Assembly (NCBI RefSeq): GCF_002760655.1
Contig: NZ_PDOC01000002.1
Span: 124,001 to 188,000, forward strand
Length of the DNA: 64,000 nucleotides
Origin: Massilia eurypsychrophila
GTDB taxonomy: Bacteria > Pseudomonadota > Gammaproteobacteria > Burkholderiales > Burkholderiaceae_D
Reading direction: 5' to 3'
Shown: in pieces, positions 25,005 to 33,898 of the stretch
Position numbering within the stretch: the stretch's first letter is position 1
Layout of the letters: each line of letters begins with the position of its first letter
Notes under the pieces: generated by a model
The model's input: only the letters and a program-made list of their open reading frames with translations
The model's database searches: none
Told to the model about the DNA's origin: nothing
Position numbers and translations under genes: made by a program

Positions 25005-25970
25005 TTATTTGAGCCAGCCGCGGCGGCGGAAGTACCAGAACGGGGCGATTGCGCTGGTCAGCATCAGCGCGATGGCGAACGGGTAGCCGAAAGGCCATTC
25101 CAACTCCGGGAACCACTTGAAGTTCATGCCGTAGATGCTGGCGATCAGCGTCGGCGGCAGGAAGGCAACCGAGGCCACCGAGAACATCTTGATGATCTTG
25201 TTCTGGTTGATGTTGATGAAACCGACGGTGGCGGCCATCAGGAAGTTGATCTTATCGAACAGGAACGAGGTGTGGCCGTCGAGCGACTCGATGTCGCGCA
25301 GGATCTGGCGCGCCTCTTCGAACTGCTCGGCGTTGAGCAGCCGGCCGCGCATCAGGAAGCTGACCGCGCGCCGCGTATCCATCATGTTGCGGCGGATCCG
25401 GCCGTTCAAGTCCTCTTCATGGGCGATCGCGCTCAGCGCCGCGGCGGCGTCTTCGTCGGTGAACTGTTCCTGCAGCACGCGCCCCGAGACTTCTTCGAGA
25501 TTCTGGTAGATGCCCTCGAGCGCATCGGCCGAATATTCGGCGTCGGTGGCGTACAGGTCGAGCAGCACGTCCATGTAGTCTTCGATCGAGCCGGGCCGCG
25601 AGCGGGCGCGCATGCGCACCAGGCGAAACACCGGCAGGTCGTCGGTGTGCACCGAGAACAGCATCTTGCGCGCCAGGATGAAGGCGACGGTGACGACGCG
25701 CGACGGGCCGTCGTCTTCCTCGAGCAGAAAATCGGTGCGCAGGTGCAGGTCGCCGTTCTCCGCTTCGTAATAGCGGGCCGACGCCTCGATGTCCTTGACC
25801 TCGTCTTCGCCCGGCAGGATCACGCCATAGATGGCCTTGACCCACGCGCGCTCGTCGTCGTTGGGGTCGGTCAGGTCGACCCAGACCGGCTCGACGTTTT
25901 CGAGATCCGCGCGCGAAGCGATGGGAACCTGGTTGAGCCGGCCATTCTGTAGGACAAATACATTGATCAT
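25005..25970 (-). CDS. corA: magnesium/cobalt transporter CorA
   Basis: A 321-residue pentameric channel subunit for Mg2+ and Co2+ uptake across the inner membrane. A large N-terminal cytoplasmic domain with a long stalk helix is followed by two C-terminal transmembrane helices. The selectivity motif YGMNF (GMN at 281-283) sits after the first helix, and the C-terminus is basic (RRRGWLK). It is convergent to hemL and follows a small membrane-protein gene on the same strand after about 80 bp. No Mg-responsive leader is evident in that gap. Confidence 0.95.
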   Translation of the reverse strand: MINVFVLQNGRLNQVPIASRADLENVEPVWVDLTDPNDDERAWVKAIYGVILPGEDEVKDIEASARYYEAENGDLHLRTDFLLEEDDGPSRVVTVAFILARKMLFSVHTDDLPVFRLVRMRARSRPGSIEDYMDVLLDLYATDAEYSADALEGIYQNLEEVSGRVLQEQFTDEDAAAALSAIAHEEDLNGRIRRNMMDTRRAVSFLMRGRLLNAEQFEEARQILRDIESLDGHTSFLFDKINFLMAATVGFININQNKIIKMFSVASVAFLPPTLIASIYGMNFKWFPELEWPFGYPFAIALMLTSAIAPFWYFRRRGWLK

Positions 25971-26051
25971 GCGAATTCTCGGCCGGATTCAAAACAGCGC
26001 AAGTGTACCCGCAAGCATATGTTTAAGTCACCCGGAAACAACAATTTCCCC

Positions 26052-26462
26052 TTAGCGCAACTGTTTTTCGATGATTTTGTCGATCGCCGGGTCGGACGTC
26101 GGCGCGGCGGCCTCTTTCGCCGGCACTTTCGGCGCCTCGAAGCCGCGCGTGTCGGTGATGCGGATCGTCTTGCTGGTCTTGTTGGTGTCGAGGCAATCGG
26201 TGTTGGAAATGACGGTCTTGCCGTCGATGACGCACTTGCGCATGGCGCCGGAAGGCGTGCCGGCGACCGTCTGGCGGGCGGCGTCGATGACAGCGGCGGC
26301 CTGGCGCGCGGGCGCGGTACCGGTCACCGCGGCGACGCCTTCGGCGAACAGGTTGCGTTCGTGACGCATCGACCAGATCGCCGCCATCGCCACCGCCGCC
26401 ACCACGGCCGACACAATGGCTACCGATACCAGATTGAGTTCACCGCGCTGGTGCTTGTTCAT
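26052..26462 (-). CDS. small single-pass membrane protein with DUF4124-like tail
   Basis: A 136-residue protein of unknown function. One hydrophobic segment near residues 13-30 follows a short polar N-terminus, suggesting a membrane anchor with the rest in the periplasm. The segment RKCVIDGKTVISNTDC resembles the short Cys-containing motif of DUF4124 proteins (residue pattern C..DG....S...C), and the tail is Ala/Pro/Lys-rich. It begins 15 bp after the mtgA stop, so it is likely in the aroE-mtgA transcript. The DUF assignment is tentative. Confidence 0.7.
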   Translation of the reverse strand: MNKHQRGELNLVSVAIVSAVVAAVAMAAIWSMRHERNLFAEGVAAVTGTAPARQAAAVIDAARQTVAGTPSGAMRKCVIDGKTVISNTDCLDTNKTSKTIRITDTRGFEAPKVPAKEAAAPTSDPAIDKIIEKQLR

Positions 26463-26477
26463 CGTTGTTTTTCCTTG

Positions 26478-27182
26478 TTATGGCAGCTCGGCCGAATTCA
26501 TCCGCATCATGATCAGGGTGGTGCGGCGCGACAGGTAATTGGTGTCGCGGTGGCGGTCGTAATAGCGCGGGTTGGGCAGCATTACCGCCAGCCGCGCCGC
26601 CTGCGCCGCCGACAGGCTGGCCGCCGGCACGCCGTAATAGTGGCGCGCGGCCGCCTCGGCGCCGAACACGCCGCGGCCAAACTCGACCACGTTGAGGTAG
26701 ATCTCGAGGATGCGCTCCTTGCTCATGACCGTTTCGAGCATGAACGCGATGACCATCTCCTGGGCCTTGCGCAGGTAACTGCGCGAGCCGGACAGGAACA
26801 GGTTCTTGGCCAGTTGCTGGGTGATGGTGGAACCGCCGCCGACCACTTTCTGCTTCTTGTTATTCTTGGCGTAGGCTTTTTCCAGCGCCAGCCAGTCGAC
26901 GCCGTCGTGGACGATGAAGTTGGCGTCTTCAGATGCGATCACAGCGCGCTTGAGGTTGGCGGAGATGGCGCGGTACGGCACCCACCTGTGTTCCAGCGCA
27001 GCTTTCGGATTTTTCACGCGCAGTGCATCGAGTTGCGCCGACATGAAGCTCGTCATCGATGGATTGAAGCGGGTCCACCAGCAGATCTGCGCAAAAAAAA
27101 CCAGCTGCAACAGCAGCACCAGCAGCAGCGGGCCGAGCACGATCCACTTGAGCCAGCCGCGGCGTTTGCGCGCGCGCGTCAT
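26478..27182 (-). CDS. mtgA: monofunctional biosynthetic peptidoglycan transglycosylase
   Basis: A 234-residue GT51 enzyme that polymerises lipid II into glycan strands. A basic N-terminus and one membrane helix (about 13-32) anchor it. Catalytic Glu85 lies in ASEDANFIVHDGVD, and GGSTITQQLAKNLFLS (116-131) is the second signature. There is no transpeptidase domain, and the length fits MtgA. The ATG at 27182 overlaps the aroE stop (ATGA) and fits homologous N-termini; the longer in-frame extension is antisense-like sequence over aroE. Confidence 0.95.
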   Translation of the reverse strand: MTRARKRRGWLKWIVLGPLLLVLLLQLVFFAQICWWTRFNPSMTSFMSAQLDALRVKNPKAALEHRWVPYRAISANLKRAVIASEDANFIVHDGVDWLALEKAYAKNNKKQKVVGGGSTITQQLAKNLFLSGSRSYLRKAQEMVIAFMLETVMSKERILEIYLNVVEFGRGVFGAEAAARHYYGVPAASLSAAQAARLAVMLPNPRYYDRHRDTNYLSRRTTLIMMRMNSAELP

Positions 27183-27991
27183 GCCGCGCGCATCGCCGCG
27201 AGCAAGGCTGAAGTTTGGGGGCGTATCCCGCGCCAGACGAAAAACGCTTCGGCGGCCTGTTCGACCAGCATGCCGAGGCCGTCGCGCGCGGTGGCGCCGA
27301 GGTCGCCGGCGAAGCGCATGAACGGCGTCGGATCGGCCGCGTACATCATGTCGAGCGCCAGCGTGCCGGCGCCGAACAAGGCCGGCGGCAGCGGCGGCAA
27401 GGCGCCGGCCAGGCTGGCCGACGTGGCGTTGACGACGATGTCGAAGCGGCCATCGACGGCGGTGAAGGCGGACGCCGACACCGGCACGCCGTGGCCGCCG
27501 AAGGTGGCGGCGAGGTGCTCGGCGGTGGCGACGGTGCGGTTGGCGATGACCAGCTGCGCCGGGCGCTGTTCGAGCAGCGGCAGGATCGCGCCGCGGGCAG
27601 CGCCGCCGGCGCCGAGCAGCAGCACGCGCGCGCCCTCGATGGCGAAGCCGGCGTTGCACAAGATGTCGTTGACCATGCCGGCGCCGTCGGTGTTGTCGCC
27701 GGCGATGCCGGCATCGGTGAAGCTGAGCGTGTTGACGGCGCCGGCGGCGCTGGCGCGCGCGCTGAGCGTATCGGCAAGGCCGGCCGCGTCGAGCTTGAAC
27801 GGCAAGGTCACGTTGGCGCCGCGATAGCCGGCGTCACGCAGCGCGCGCACGGTGGCGGCGAACGCGTCGAGCGGGGCCAGGCAGGTTTCGTACGCAAGCT
27901 GCTGGCCGGTCTGGCGGGCGAACTCGGCGTGGATGGCCGGCGACCTGCTGTGCGCCACCGGGTTGCCGATCAAACAATAGCGGTCCGTCAC
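27179..27991 (-). CDS. aroE: shikimate dehydrogenase
   Basis: A 270-residue NADP-dependent enzyme that reduces 3-dehydroshikimate to shikimate. GNPVAHSRSP binds substrate, NVTLPFK carries the catalytic Lys, and GAGGAARG is the dinucleotide-binding loop. The start is a GTG at 27991 that overlaps the TGA of the upstream TonB-like gene (GTGA), and mtgA overlaps its 3' end. The second aromatic-pathway gene in the window, aroQ, is separate. All landmark residues are intact. Confidence 0.95.
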   Translation of the reverse strand: MTDRYCLIGNPVAHSRSPAIHAEFARQTGQQLAYETCLAPLDAFAATVRALRDAGYRGANVTLPFKLDAAGLADTLSARASAAGAVNTLSFTDAGIAGDNTDGAGMVNDILCNAGFAIEGARVLLLGAGGAARGAILPLLEQRPAQLVIANRTVATAEHLAATFGGHGVPVSASAFTAVDGRFDIVVNATSASLAGALPPLPPALFGAGTLALDMMYAADPTPFMRFAGDLGATARDGLGMLVEQAAEAFFVWRGIRPQTSALLAAMRAA

Positions 27992-28869
27992 TGCGCGGCT
28001 CCGACATTGGTGCGCAGCACTTCTTCGCGGGTGAAATTGAAGCGCGTGATGACGATCCAGACGTCGTCCTTGTCGGACGACAGCATGTTTGGCGGGAACT
28101 TGCCGAACGGCGCCGAGCGGCGCACGATGGCCAGCGCCGCCTTGTCGAGCGCCGGATTGCCGGAGCTCTTCTTGACCATGACGCCGCCATCCTTGACGTA
28201 GATGGTGCCATCCTGGAAAACCGGAATTTCCAGGATCATTTCGCCGTACATCTTGCGCCCGTTCACCTGCGGGAAGTTCAGCGTGCCGATTTCCTCGACG
28301 CGCTTTTGCATTGCCTTGTAATACATCGCGTAGCCGACTTCCTGGGTGCTTGGCGAAATGAAGGTCTTCTTCGGCCGCTTGTTCTGTTCGTCGATGACGG
28401 TGCTGATCTCGGCGGTTGCGCGGGCGATCGCCTTGCTCGACTCGAGCAGGTCGTTGCCGTTGCGGGCCGGATCGGGCTTGTCCTTTTCGGTGACCGGCGG
28501 CGCCCGGTAATTGGTGTTGCGCGCGCGCGTGAGCAGGTTTTGCTGCACCGCCTCGTACTCGGCGATTTTTTTCTGCATCGCCTTCAGGCTGTCGCCGTCC
28601 TCGCTCTTGCGCATATCGGGCAGGGGCGACTTCGAGCGGCCGGCATCGGCCTGGCCGCCGCCGTCGAGGTTGGCCTGGGCGATGGCGTCGGCCTTGATCG
28701 GCCGGTTGGCGTGCTTGGCGTTGACCAGGATCACCTCGAGGCCGGGGTCGGCCGGCTGCAGCTTGAAGGCATCGGGCGCGACGAACCGCACCGCGAGCAG
28801 TGCCGCGTGCGCCAGCACCGAGAAGGTGATGGCGATGACCATGGAACGGTTTTCTAGTAAAGACTTCAC
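27988..28869 (-). CDS. TonB-like energy transducer protein
   Basis: A 293-residue protein with an N-terminal membrane helix (about 10-30), a long charged, helix-rich periplasmic spacer and a C-terminal TonB-type domain (about 200-293) with the IPVFQDGTIYVKDG and ALAIVRRSAPFGKFP features of the fold. TonB transmits proton-motive force to outer-membrane transporters. No exbB/exbD or receptor gene is nearby, so it could serve another complex. It is coupled by GTGA to aroE. Upstream lies the repeat cluster, so its promoter must sit within about 60 bp or inside that cluster. Confidence 0.82.
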   Translation of the reverse strand: MKSLLENRSMVIAITFSVLAHAALLAVRFVAPDAFKLQPADPGLEVILVNAKHANRPIKADAIAQANLDGGGQADAGRSKSPLPDMRKSEDGDSLKAMQKKIAEYEAVQQNLLTRARNTNYRAPPVTEKDKPDPARNGNDLLESSKAIARATAEISTVIDEQNKRPKKTFISPSTQEVGYAMYYKAMQKRVEEIGTLNFPQVNGRKMYGEMILEIPVFQDGTIYVKDGGVMVKKSSGNPALDKAALAIVRRSAPFGKFPPNMLSSDKDDVWIVITRFNFTREEVLRTNVGAAQ

Positions 28870-28977
28870 GCGGTACCGGGCTTCGAATCTATTGAACTAC
28901 AGAATGTTGAATTCTAACCCGTCGCCCCGCGGTCAGTGCCGACATTCGGACATTTTGTCGCCCAGCAAGTACAAACG

Positions 28978-29220
28978 CTGGGGTCAGGTCTGACATTCGG
29001 ACATCTGGCTGGGGTCAGGTCTGACATTCGGACATTGGGCTGGCTAAAAACGCACATTCTTTGCTCTTAGTCACGGGCGCCCATACTCGACAGAAATTCG
29101 TTACTCGTGTTCGCTAAGTCGACTGGCAAATTTGTCCGAATGTCAGACCTGACCCCAGCAATTTGTCCGAATGTCAGACCTGACCCCAGCAATTTGTCCG
29201 AATGTCAGACCTGACCCCAG
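28978..29220. repeat. inverted cluster of 26-27 bp GGGGTCAGGTCTGAC repeats
   Basis: Two forward copies (28978-29004 and 29009-29035) and three reverse copies (29133-29158, 29164-29189, 29195-29220) of one unit flank a 97-bp core. The reverse copies repeat every 31 bp. A degenerate forward copy lies at 28932-28954. Each unit contains the small dyad GTCAG-GT-CTGAC followed by ATTCGGACA. The same unit makes the palindrome upstream of ffh (52209-52278). The architecture recalls REP/BIME elements mobilised by REP-associated tyrosine transposases, but no such gene is here. Confidence 0.9.
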
Positions 29221-29238
29221 CGTTGTACAGCAGTGTTT

Positions 29239-31272
29239 TCAGCTTGCCTCGGGCTCGGGCGTGACGACCGCGACGATGCCTTCGGCTTCGACCGCCTCGG
29301 TGACCGCGGCCTGGCCGCTGTCTTCTTCTTCGCCGTAGTCGAGCTCGGCATCGGCCGGAATCTCGGCGGCGACTGGAATGTCCAGCAGCCGCGCTTCGAT
29401 CGTCAGGTCGACTTCGTCCCAGCGCAAAATGTCGAGCTTGACCTGGGCGCCGCGCGCCACCGACGGCATGCCGGGCAGGCGCACGATCAGCGGAATGTCG
29501 ACCAGCCGCAGCACTTCATCCTTGAGCACGACGGCATCGACCTGGCGCGCCTCCTGCTGGCCGAGCCAGCGCAGGCACCAGTAGCGTTCCATGTTCTGCT
29601 GGTGCTCGTTGTAGGCGGCGTACGCGGCGTCGAAGGCGGAGACAATGGCGAACAGGTTGGCGTCGCGCGGCTTGAACGGGGCCACCAGCGGCGCCGTCAC
29701 GCCGTGCTCGGCGCAGGCGAGGATCTGCCACTGGTTGACCAGGTCGGTATAGCGGCGCAGCGGCGACGTGCTCCACGCGTACTGGTCGACGCCGAGACCC
29801 TGGTGCGGCGCGGCATGGGTGACCATGCGCACCTGTAACTTTGCCCCCCAGCCGGCGCCGCCGCCAGTGCCCTGCGAACGGTAGATGCCGGGCACGCCGC
29901 TGTCGTGCATCAGCTTGCCCCAAGTGCTGTTGGCAAAGATCATCAGCTCGGCGACGATCTTGTCGAGCGGCGCGCCGCGCTTGCGCCGCACCACCGAGAC
30001 GACGTCGTCATCGACGTAAAAATTGAAGTCGACCCGGTTGTTCTGCTCGGGCTTCAGGCCAAACGCCTCGCGCTTGAGCATGCGCCCCGCTTCCAGCTGC
30101 AGCGCCCACTTCCACAGCAACGCCATCTCGGCCTTGTGCGGATAGTCGCCCTCGCCGCTGGCCAGCGTTTCCTCGTTGACCAGGTCGTCGAGGTCGTTGT
30201 GGCGCAGGTTGCTCTTGATGGGCACCATCTCGGCGCGCGTGACGGTCGACACGACGGACCAGTCGGCCGGGTCGAGCGTGGCGTACAGCGACAGCGCCGG
30301 GCACGTCTTGCCCTCGGCCAGCGTGAATGCTTCGACAACATCGTCGGGCAGCATGGTGATCTTGTCGCCCGGCATATACACGGTCGACATGCGGCCGCGC
30401 GCCAGCTTGTCGACCGGATCGTCCGGGCGCACCGCCAGCGCCGGCGCGGCGATGTGGATGCCGACGCGCACCATGCCGTCGTCTTGCAGCGTGACCGAAA
30501 AGGCATCGTCGATTTCGGTGGTGGTAACGTCGTCGATCGAGAACGCGGCGACGGCGGCGGCCGGCAAACCGCTCGGCGTGGCCGGCACCGGCACGCTGGC
30601 AAAGCCGGCGCCGCGCGGAAAGTTTTCGAACAGGAAGCGAGCCATGTGAAGCTCTTTCGCCGACTTGATGCCGCCGGTGGTCAGCATCAGCCGCTGCGGC
30701 GTCGTGTGCAGCTCGTCGCAAGCGGCCTCCAGCGCCTTGTATTCGATCGAATTCTTGTCGGGCTTGAACAGCAGTTGCTGCACCAGCGGCTGCAGCGCAG
30801 GCGGCAGTCGCCCGGCCTTCATCTCTTCGACGTAGGCGGCCTGGATCAGCCCCTGCTGCTTCTTCTTTTCGATGCCGGCCTGGGCCGCGCGCAGCGATTG
30901 CTCGGGCGCCGCCTTGTAACGCCCGCGCCCCTTCTTGTAGAAATAGATCGGCGCGCCGTGCAGCGCCAGCACCAGGCCGGCCGCTTCCGGCGCCAGCGGC
31001 GCGTGGCCGAAATATTCGGCGCCCAGCTCGGCAAAACCGAACTCTTCCTGGCCGGCCACTTCCCACAGGAATTCGAGGTCGACATCGGCGGCGATCGCCT
31101 TGGCGGCGTCCAGCAACTCGGCCGGACCCGGCTTTTCGTACTGCAGCAGCACGTCCTTGACCTTGACCTTGGTGCGTTTGCCGCTTGGCATTTCAACCTG
31201 GTAGGCCTCGCCAGCTTGCGACAACACGGTGCCGACCTTGAAATCGCCGGATTCTTCAAAAAATAGATTCAT
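29239..31272 (-). CDS. RNB-domain exoribonuclease (RNase II/R family)
   Basis: A 677-residue 3'-to-5' exoribonuclease-like protein. The N-terminal about 240 residues are helical with a small SH3/OB-like start. The catalytic RNB domain begins at AFSIDDVTTTEIDDAFSV, with acidic residues Asp247, Asp248, Glu253, Asp255 and Asp256, and the conserved Arg lies in STSPLRRYTDLVNQW. In E. coli RNase II one of these positions is Asp where Glu is found here; plastid and cyanobacterial relatives share this form. It is the last gene of mpl-yqiA-ubiC-rnb, three bases after ubiC. The substrate is unknown. Confidence 0.88.
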   Translation of the reverse strand: MNLFFEESGDFKVGTVLSQAGEAYQVEMPSGKRTKVKVKDVLLQYEKPGPAELLDAAKAIAADVDLEFLWEVAGQEEFGFAELGAEYFGHAPLAPEAAGLVLALHGAPIYFYKKGRGRYKAAPEQSLRAAQAGIEKKKQQGLIQAAYVEEMKAGRLPPALQPLVQQLLFKPDKNSIEYKALEAACDELHTTPQRLMLTTGGIKSAKELHMARFLFENFPRGAGFASVPVPATPSGLPAAAVAAFSIDDVTTTEIDDAFSVTLQDDGMVRVGIHIAAPALAVRPDDPVDKLARGRMSTVYMPGDKITMLPDDVVEAFTLAEGKTCPALSLYATLDPADWSVVSTVTRAEMVPIKSNLRHNDLDDLVNEETLASGEGDYPHKAEMALLWKWALQLEAGRMLKREAFGLKPEQNNRVDFNFYVDDDVVSVVRRKRGAPLDKIVAELMIFANSTWGKLMHDSGVPGIYRSQGTGGGAGWGAKLQVRMVTHAAPHQGLGVDQYAWSTSPLRRYTDLVNQWQILACAEHGVTAPLVAPFKPRDANLFAIVSAFDAAYAAYNEHQQNMERYWCLRWLGQQEARQVDAVVLKDEVLRLVDIPLIVRLPGMPSVARGAQVKLDILRWDEVDLTIEARLLDIPVAAEIPADAELDYGEEEDSGQAAVTEAVEAEGIVAVVTPEPEAS

Positions 31273-31275
31273 TAG

Positions 31276-31860
31276 TCAGTTCAGGTTCGTTGTTGATGGC
31301 GCTGCAATCAGATCAATTACCGCAGGCAAGAATACTTCGGTGACCAGCAGCGTGCCTTGATGGCGCCGGTACAGGCAGCGGCGCGCATAGTAAACAGTGT
31401 CGGGTGTGGCGTCGCCCAGCGCGGCGCGGGCGCGGCGCGCCAGCGGATGGCCGGCGCGCAAGCGCGCAAATTCGAGCTCGCCGCGGCGCACCAGCGGATC
31501 GCGGAACAAGGTCGTGCCAAGCGAGCGCTCGCCGAGCCGGCCGAACAGCGGCCAGTCGGTCGCCGTTGCCGACATCGGCACCACCGTATGGGCAAATACC
31601 ACCGGCTTGCCGTCGCAGCGCAGCAGCACTTCGCGCTCCCACACGCGGCCAGGGCGCGCCATGCCGATCGGGCGCGCTTCGTCGGCCAGGCACAGCGCCA
31701 CGCGCTGGTGCAGGCGCTGCACGCGAAACGCGCTGCTGAGCGCCGTCAGGCGCGCCGTCAGCGAGCCGCCGGTCGCCAGCCAGCCGCGCATCGCCGGCGC
31801 CGGGGCGACGGCGTTGACGTGGCGGTGCCACAGCGCCTGGCGCAGCGACGCGCCTCTCAC
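31276..31860 (-). CDS. ubiC: chorismate--pyruvate lyase
   Basis: A 194-residue enzyme that removes pyruvate from chorismate to give 4-hydroxybenzoate for ubiquinone. WEREVLLRCDGKPVVFAHTVVP, GERSLGTTLFRDP and the C-terminal RHQGTLLVTEVFLPA are UbiC signatures. The start is a GTG at 31860 overlapping the yqiA stop (GTGA). Its position between an esterase gene and the RNB gene is not the E. coli ubiCA order, and no ubiA is in the window. Confidence 0.9.
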   Translation of the reverse strand: MRGASLRQALWHRHVNAVAPAPAMRGWLATGGSLTARLTALSSAFRVQRLHQRVALCLADEARPIGMARPGRVWEREVLLRCDGKPVVFAHTVVPMSATATDWPLFGRLGERSLGTTLFRDPLVRRGELEFARLRAGHPLARRARAALGDATPDTVYYARRCLYRRHQGTLLVTEVFLPAVIDLIAAPSTTNLN

Positions 31861-32435
31861 CGCGCCGCTTCCGGCGTGCAGAAAGCGAGCACGTTGTCGA
31901 CGTAATCGGCAAATTCGGAAATGGCATGGTCGCTGCCTTCGATCACCTGTTGGCGCGCGCCAGAGTAGTGCGCCACCATGTCGCGGTAGTCGAGCACTTC
32001 GTCGCCGGTGGCCGCAATCAGGAAATAGCGCTCCGGGCGGGTAATCTTGTCAACTTTCAGCGCGCGCAGCTCGTCGATGTACTCGCGCCTGAACTCGAAC
32101 GGCTGGTCCGAATGCCAGGCGGTGGTGACGCCGACGTGCGAGTCGAGGTCTTTCAGCGGCACGATCGCCGGATTGAGCAGTACCGCGCGGCAGCCGAGCC
32201 GTTCGGCCAGCCAGGTGGCGTAGTAGCCCCCCAGCGACGAGCCGACGATGGCCAGCTGGCCGGCCGGCACGCCGTCGACCAGCGACAAGGCCAGGTCCAT
32301 CGCCTGCCGCGGCGAAGCCGGCAGCTGCGGACAGACCAGCTCGCCGGCGCGGCCGAGTGCTTCCATCCTGCCTGCCACCACGCGCGCCTTGTACGACGCC
32401 GGCGACGAACGGAAGCCGTGCAAATACAGAATCAT
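31857..32435 (-). CDS. yqiA: YqiA-type alpha/beta-hydrolase esterase
   Basis: A 192-residue hydrolase of the UPF0227/YqiA family. The N-terminus MILYLHGFRSSP holds the oxyanion region, the nucleophile is Ser67 in VGSSLGGYYA, the catalytic Asp is probably in ATGDEVLDYRDM, and the His is in EGSDHAISEF. The natural substrate is unknown; E. coli YqiA hydrolyses short acyl and palmitoyl-CoA esters. The ATG at 32435 overlaps the mpl TGA (ATGA). A longer upstream frame is only antisense sequence within mpl. Confidence 0.9.
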   Translation of the reverse strand: MILYLHGFRSSPASYKARVVAGRMEALGRAGELVCPQLPASPRQAMDLALSLVDGVPAGQLAIVGSSLGGYYATWLAERLGCRAVLLNPAIVPLKDLDSHVGVTTAWHSDQPFEFRREYIDELRALKVDKITRPERYFLIAATGDEVLDYRDMVAHYSGARQQVIEGSDHAISEFADYVDNVLAFCTPEAAR

Positions 32436-33799
32436 TTCGCCAGCGCCTCGAGCAGCCGCTGGTGCACGCCACCGAAGCCGCCGTTGCTCATCACCAGGAT
32501 ATGGTCGCCCGGCTGGGCGGCCTGGACGATGGCGTTGACGAGGAAGTCGAGCTGATCGAAGCTGTGGGCGATCGCGCCGAGCGGCTTGAGCGCGTCGGCC
32601 AGGCTCCAGCCGAGCGCCTGCTGGCTGCCGAAGCCGAACACCAGGTCGGCTTCCTTCAGGCTGCCGGGCAGCGCGTCTTTCATGGCGCCCAGTTTCATTG
32701 TGTTCGAGCGCGGCTCGAGCACGGCGAGGATGCGGCCTTCCTGGCCAATCTTCTGGCGCAGGCCGCCGACGGTGGTGGCGATCGCCGTCGGGTGGTGGGC
32801 AAAGTCGTCGTAGACGGTGACGCCGTTGACGACGCCGCGCACTTCCATGCGCCGCTTGACGTTGTCGAAGCGGGTCAGCGATTCGGCCGCCTGTGCCACC
32901 GGCACGCCGACGTGGCGCGCCGCCGCGATCGCGGCCAGCGCATTGGAGCGGTTGTGGCGCCCGGTCAGGCCCCACTGCACGGTGCCGACTGGCTCGCCAT
33001 TGAAGACAACGTCGAAGTTGCCGTCCTGGTGCTCGAGCATGCTCCAGTTGACCTGGTCGCTGGCGCCGAAGCTTTCGTGCTCGCTCCAGCAGCCGCGCTT
33101 CATCACGCGCTTGAGCGATGCTTCGTCGCCGTTGACGACCAGCCGGCCGACGCCGGGGACGGTGCGCACCAGGTGGTGAAACTGGGTTTCGATGGCGCCG
33201 ATGTCGGGAAAGATGTCGGCGTGATCATATTCGAGATTGTTCATGACCGCCGTCTTGGCGTGGTAATGGACGAACTTGCTGCGCTTGTCGAAGAACGCGG
33301 TGTCGTATTCGTCCGCCTCGATGACGAAGAAATCCGAATCGGTGGCGCCCGACAGGCGCGCCGACACGCCGAAGTTGAGCGGCACGCCGCCGATCAGGAA
33401 GCCGGGCGAATAGCCGGCGTCTTCGAGGATCCAGGCCAGCATCGCCGAGGTGGTGGTCTTGCCGTGCGTGCCGGCCACGGCCAGCACCCACTTGTTGCGC
33501 AGGATGTGCTCGCCGATCCACTGCGGGCCCGACATGTACGGCAGGCTGCGGTTGAGGATTTCCTCGACCAGCGGATTGCCGCGCGAAACCACGTTGCCGA
33601 TCACATACAGGTCGGGATTGAGGGCGATCTGCTCCGGGCCGAAGCCCTGGATCAGTTCGATGCCCTGTGCTTCGAGCTGGGTGCTCATCGGCGGGTAGAC
33701 GTTGGCGTCGCAGCCAGTGACGCGGTGGCCGGCTTCCTTGGCCAGGACCGCAAGGCCGCCCATGAAGGTACCGCAAATGCCGAGGATATGAATATGCAT
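32432..33799 (-). CDS. mpl: UDP-N-acetylmuramate:L-alanyl-gamma-D-glutamyl-meso-diaminopimelate ligase
   Basis: A 455-residue Mur-ligase family protein that reattaches recycled tripeptide to UDP-MurNAc. The N-terminus MHIHILGICGTFMGGLA is the Mpl type and distinguishes it from MurC. The ATP loop GTHGKTTT is at 110-117, and ARHVGVP and LEPRSNTMKLG follow. It heads the minus-strand operon with yqiA, ubiC and the RNB gene. It is divergent from a nucleotidyltransferase-like gene, with about 99 bp between starts that likely contain both promoters. Confidence 0.95.
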   Translation of the reverse strand: MHIHILGICGTFMGGLAVLAKEAGHRVTGCDANVYPPMSTQLEAQGIELIQGFGPEQIALNPDLYVIGNVVSRGNPLVEEILNRSLPYMSGPQWIGEHILRNKWVLAVAGTHGKTTTSAMLAWILEDAGYSPGFLIGGVPLNFGVSARLSGATDSDFFVIEADEYDTAFFDKRSKFVHYHAKTAVMNNLEYDHADIFPDIGAIETQFHHLVRTVPGVGRLVVNGDEASLKRVMKRGCWSEHESFGASDQVNWSMLEHQDGNFDVVFNGEPVGTVQWGLTGRHNRSNALAAIAAARHVGVPVAQAAESLTRFDNVKRRMEVRGVVNGVTVYDDFAHHPTAIATTVGGLRQKIGQEGRILAVLEPRSNTMKLGAMKDALPGSLKEADLVFGFGSQQALGWSLADALKPLGAIAHSFDQLDFLVNAIVQAAQPGDHILVMSNGGFGGVHQRLLEALAK

Positions 33800-33898
33800 G
33801 GTGAGGGCGGCGCCAGGGAGCCTGGTCGCTCAGAAAAGTCGAATACGCGATTTTACCTGACCCGCCGGCATTTCCCGTTCCAGAGTATCATCTCCCTC

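Noticed and set aside
28978-29220. CRISPR array
   Set aside because: The repeats are 26-27 bp, but their gaps are only about four or five bases and the units invert around a core; there are no unique spacers and no cas genes.
29239-31272. RNB protein as inactive because Glu253 replaces an Asp
   Set aside because: The other acidic residues and the conserved Arg are present, and the TTTEIDD form is common in a recognised RNB subfamily, so inactivation is not supported.
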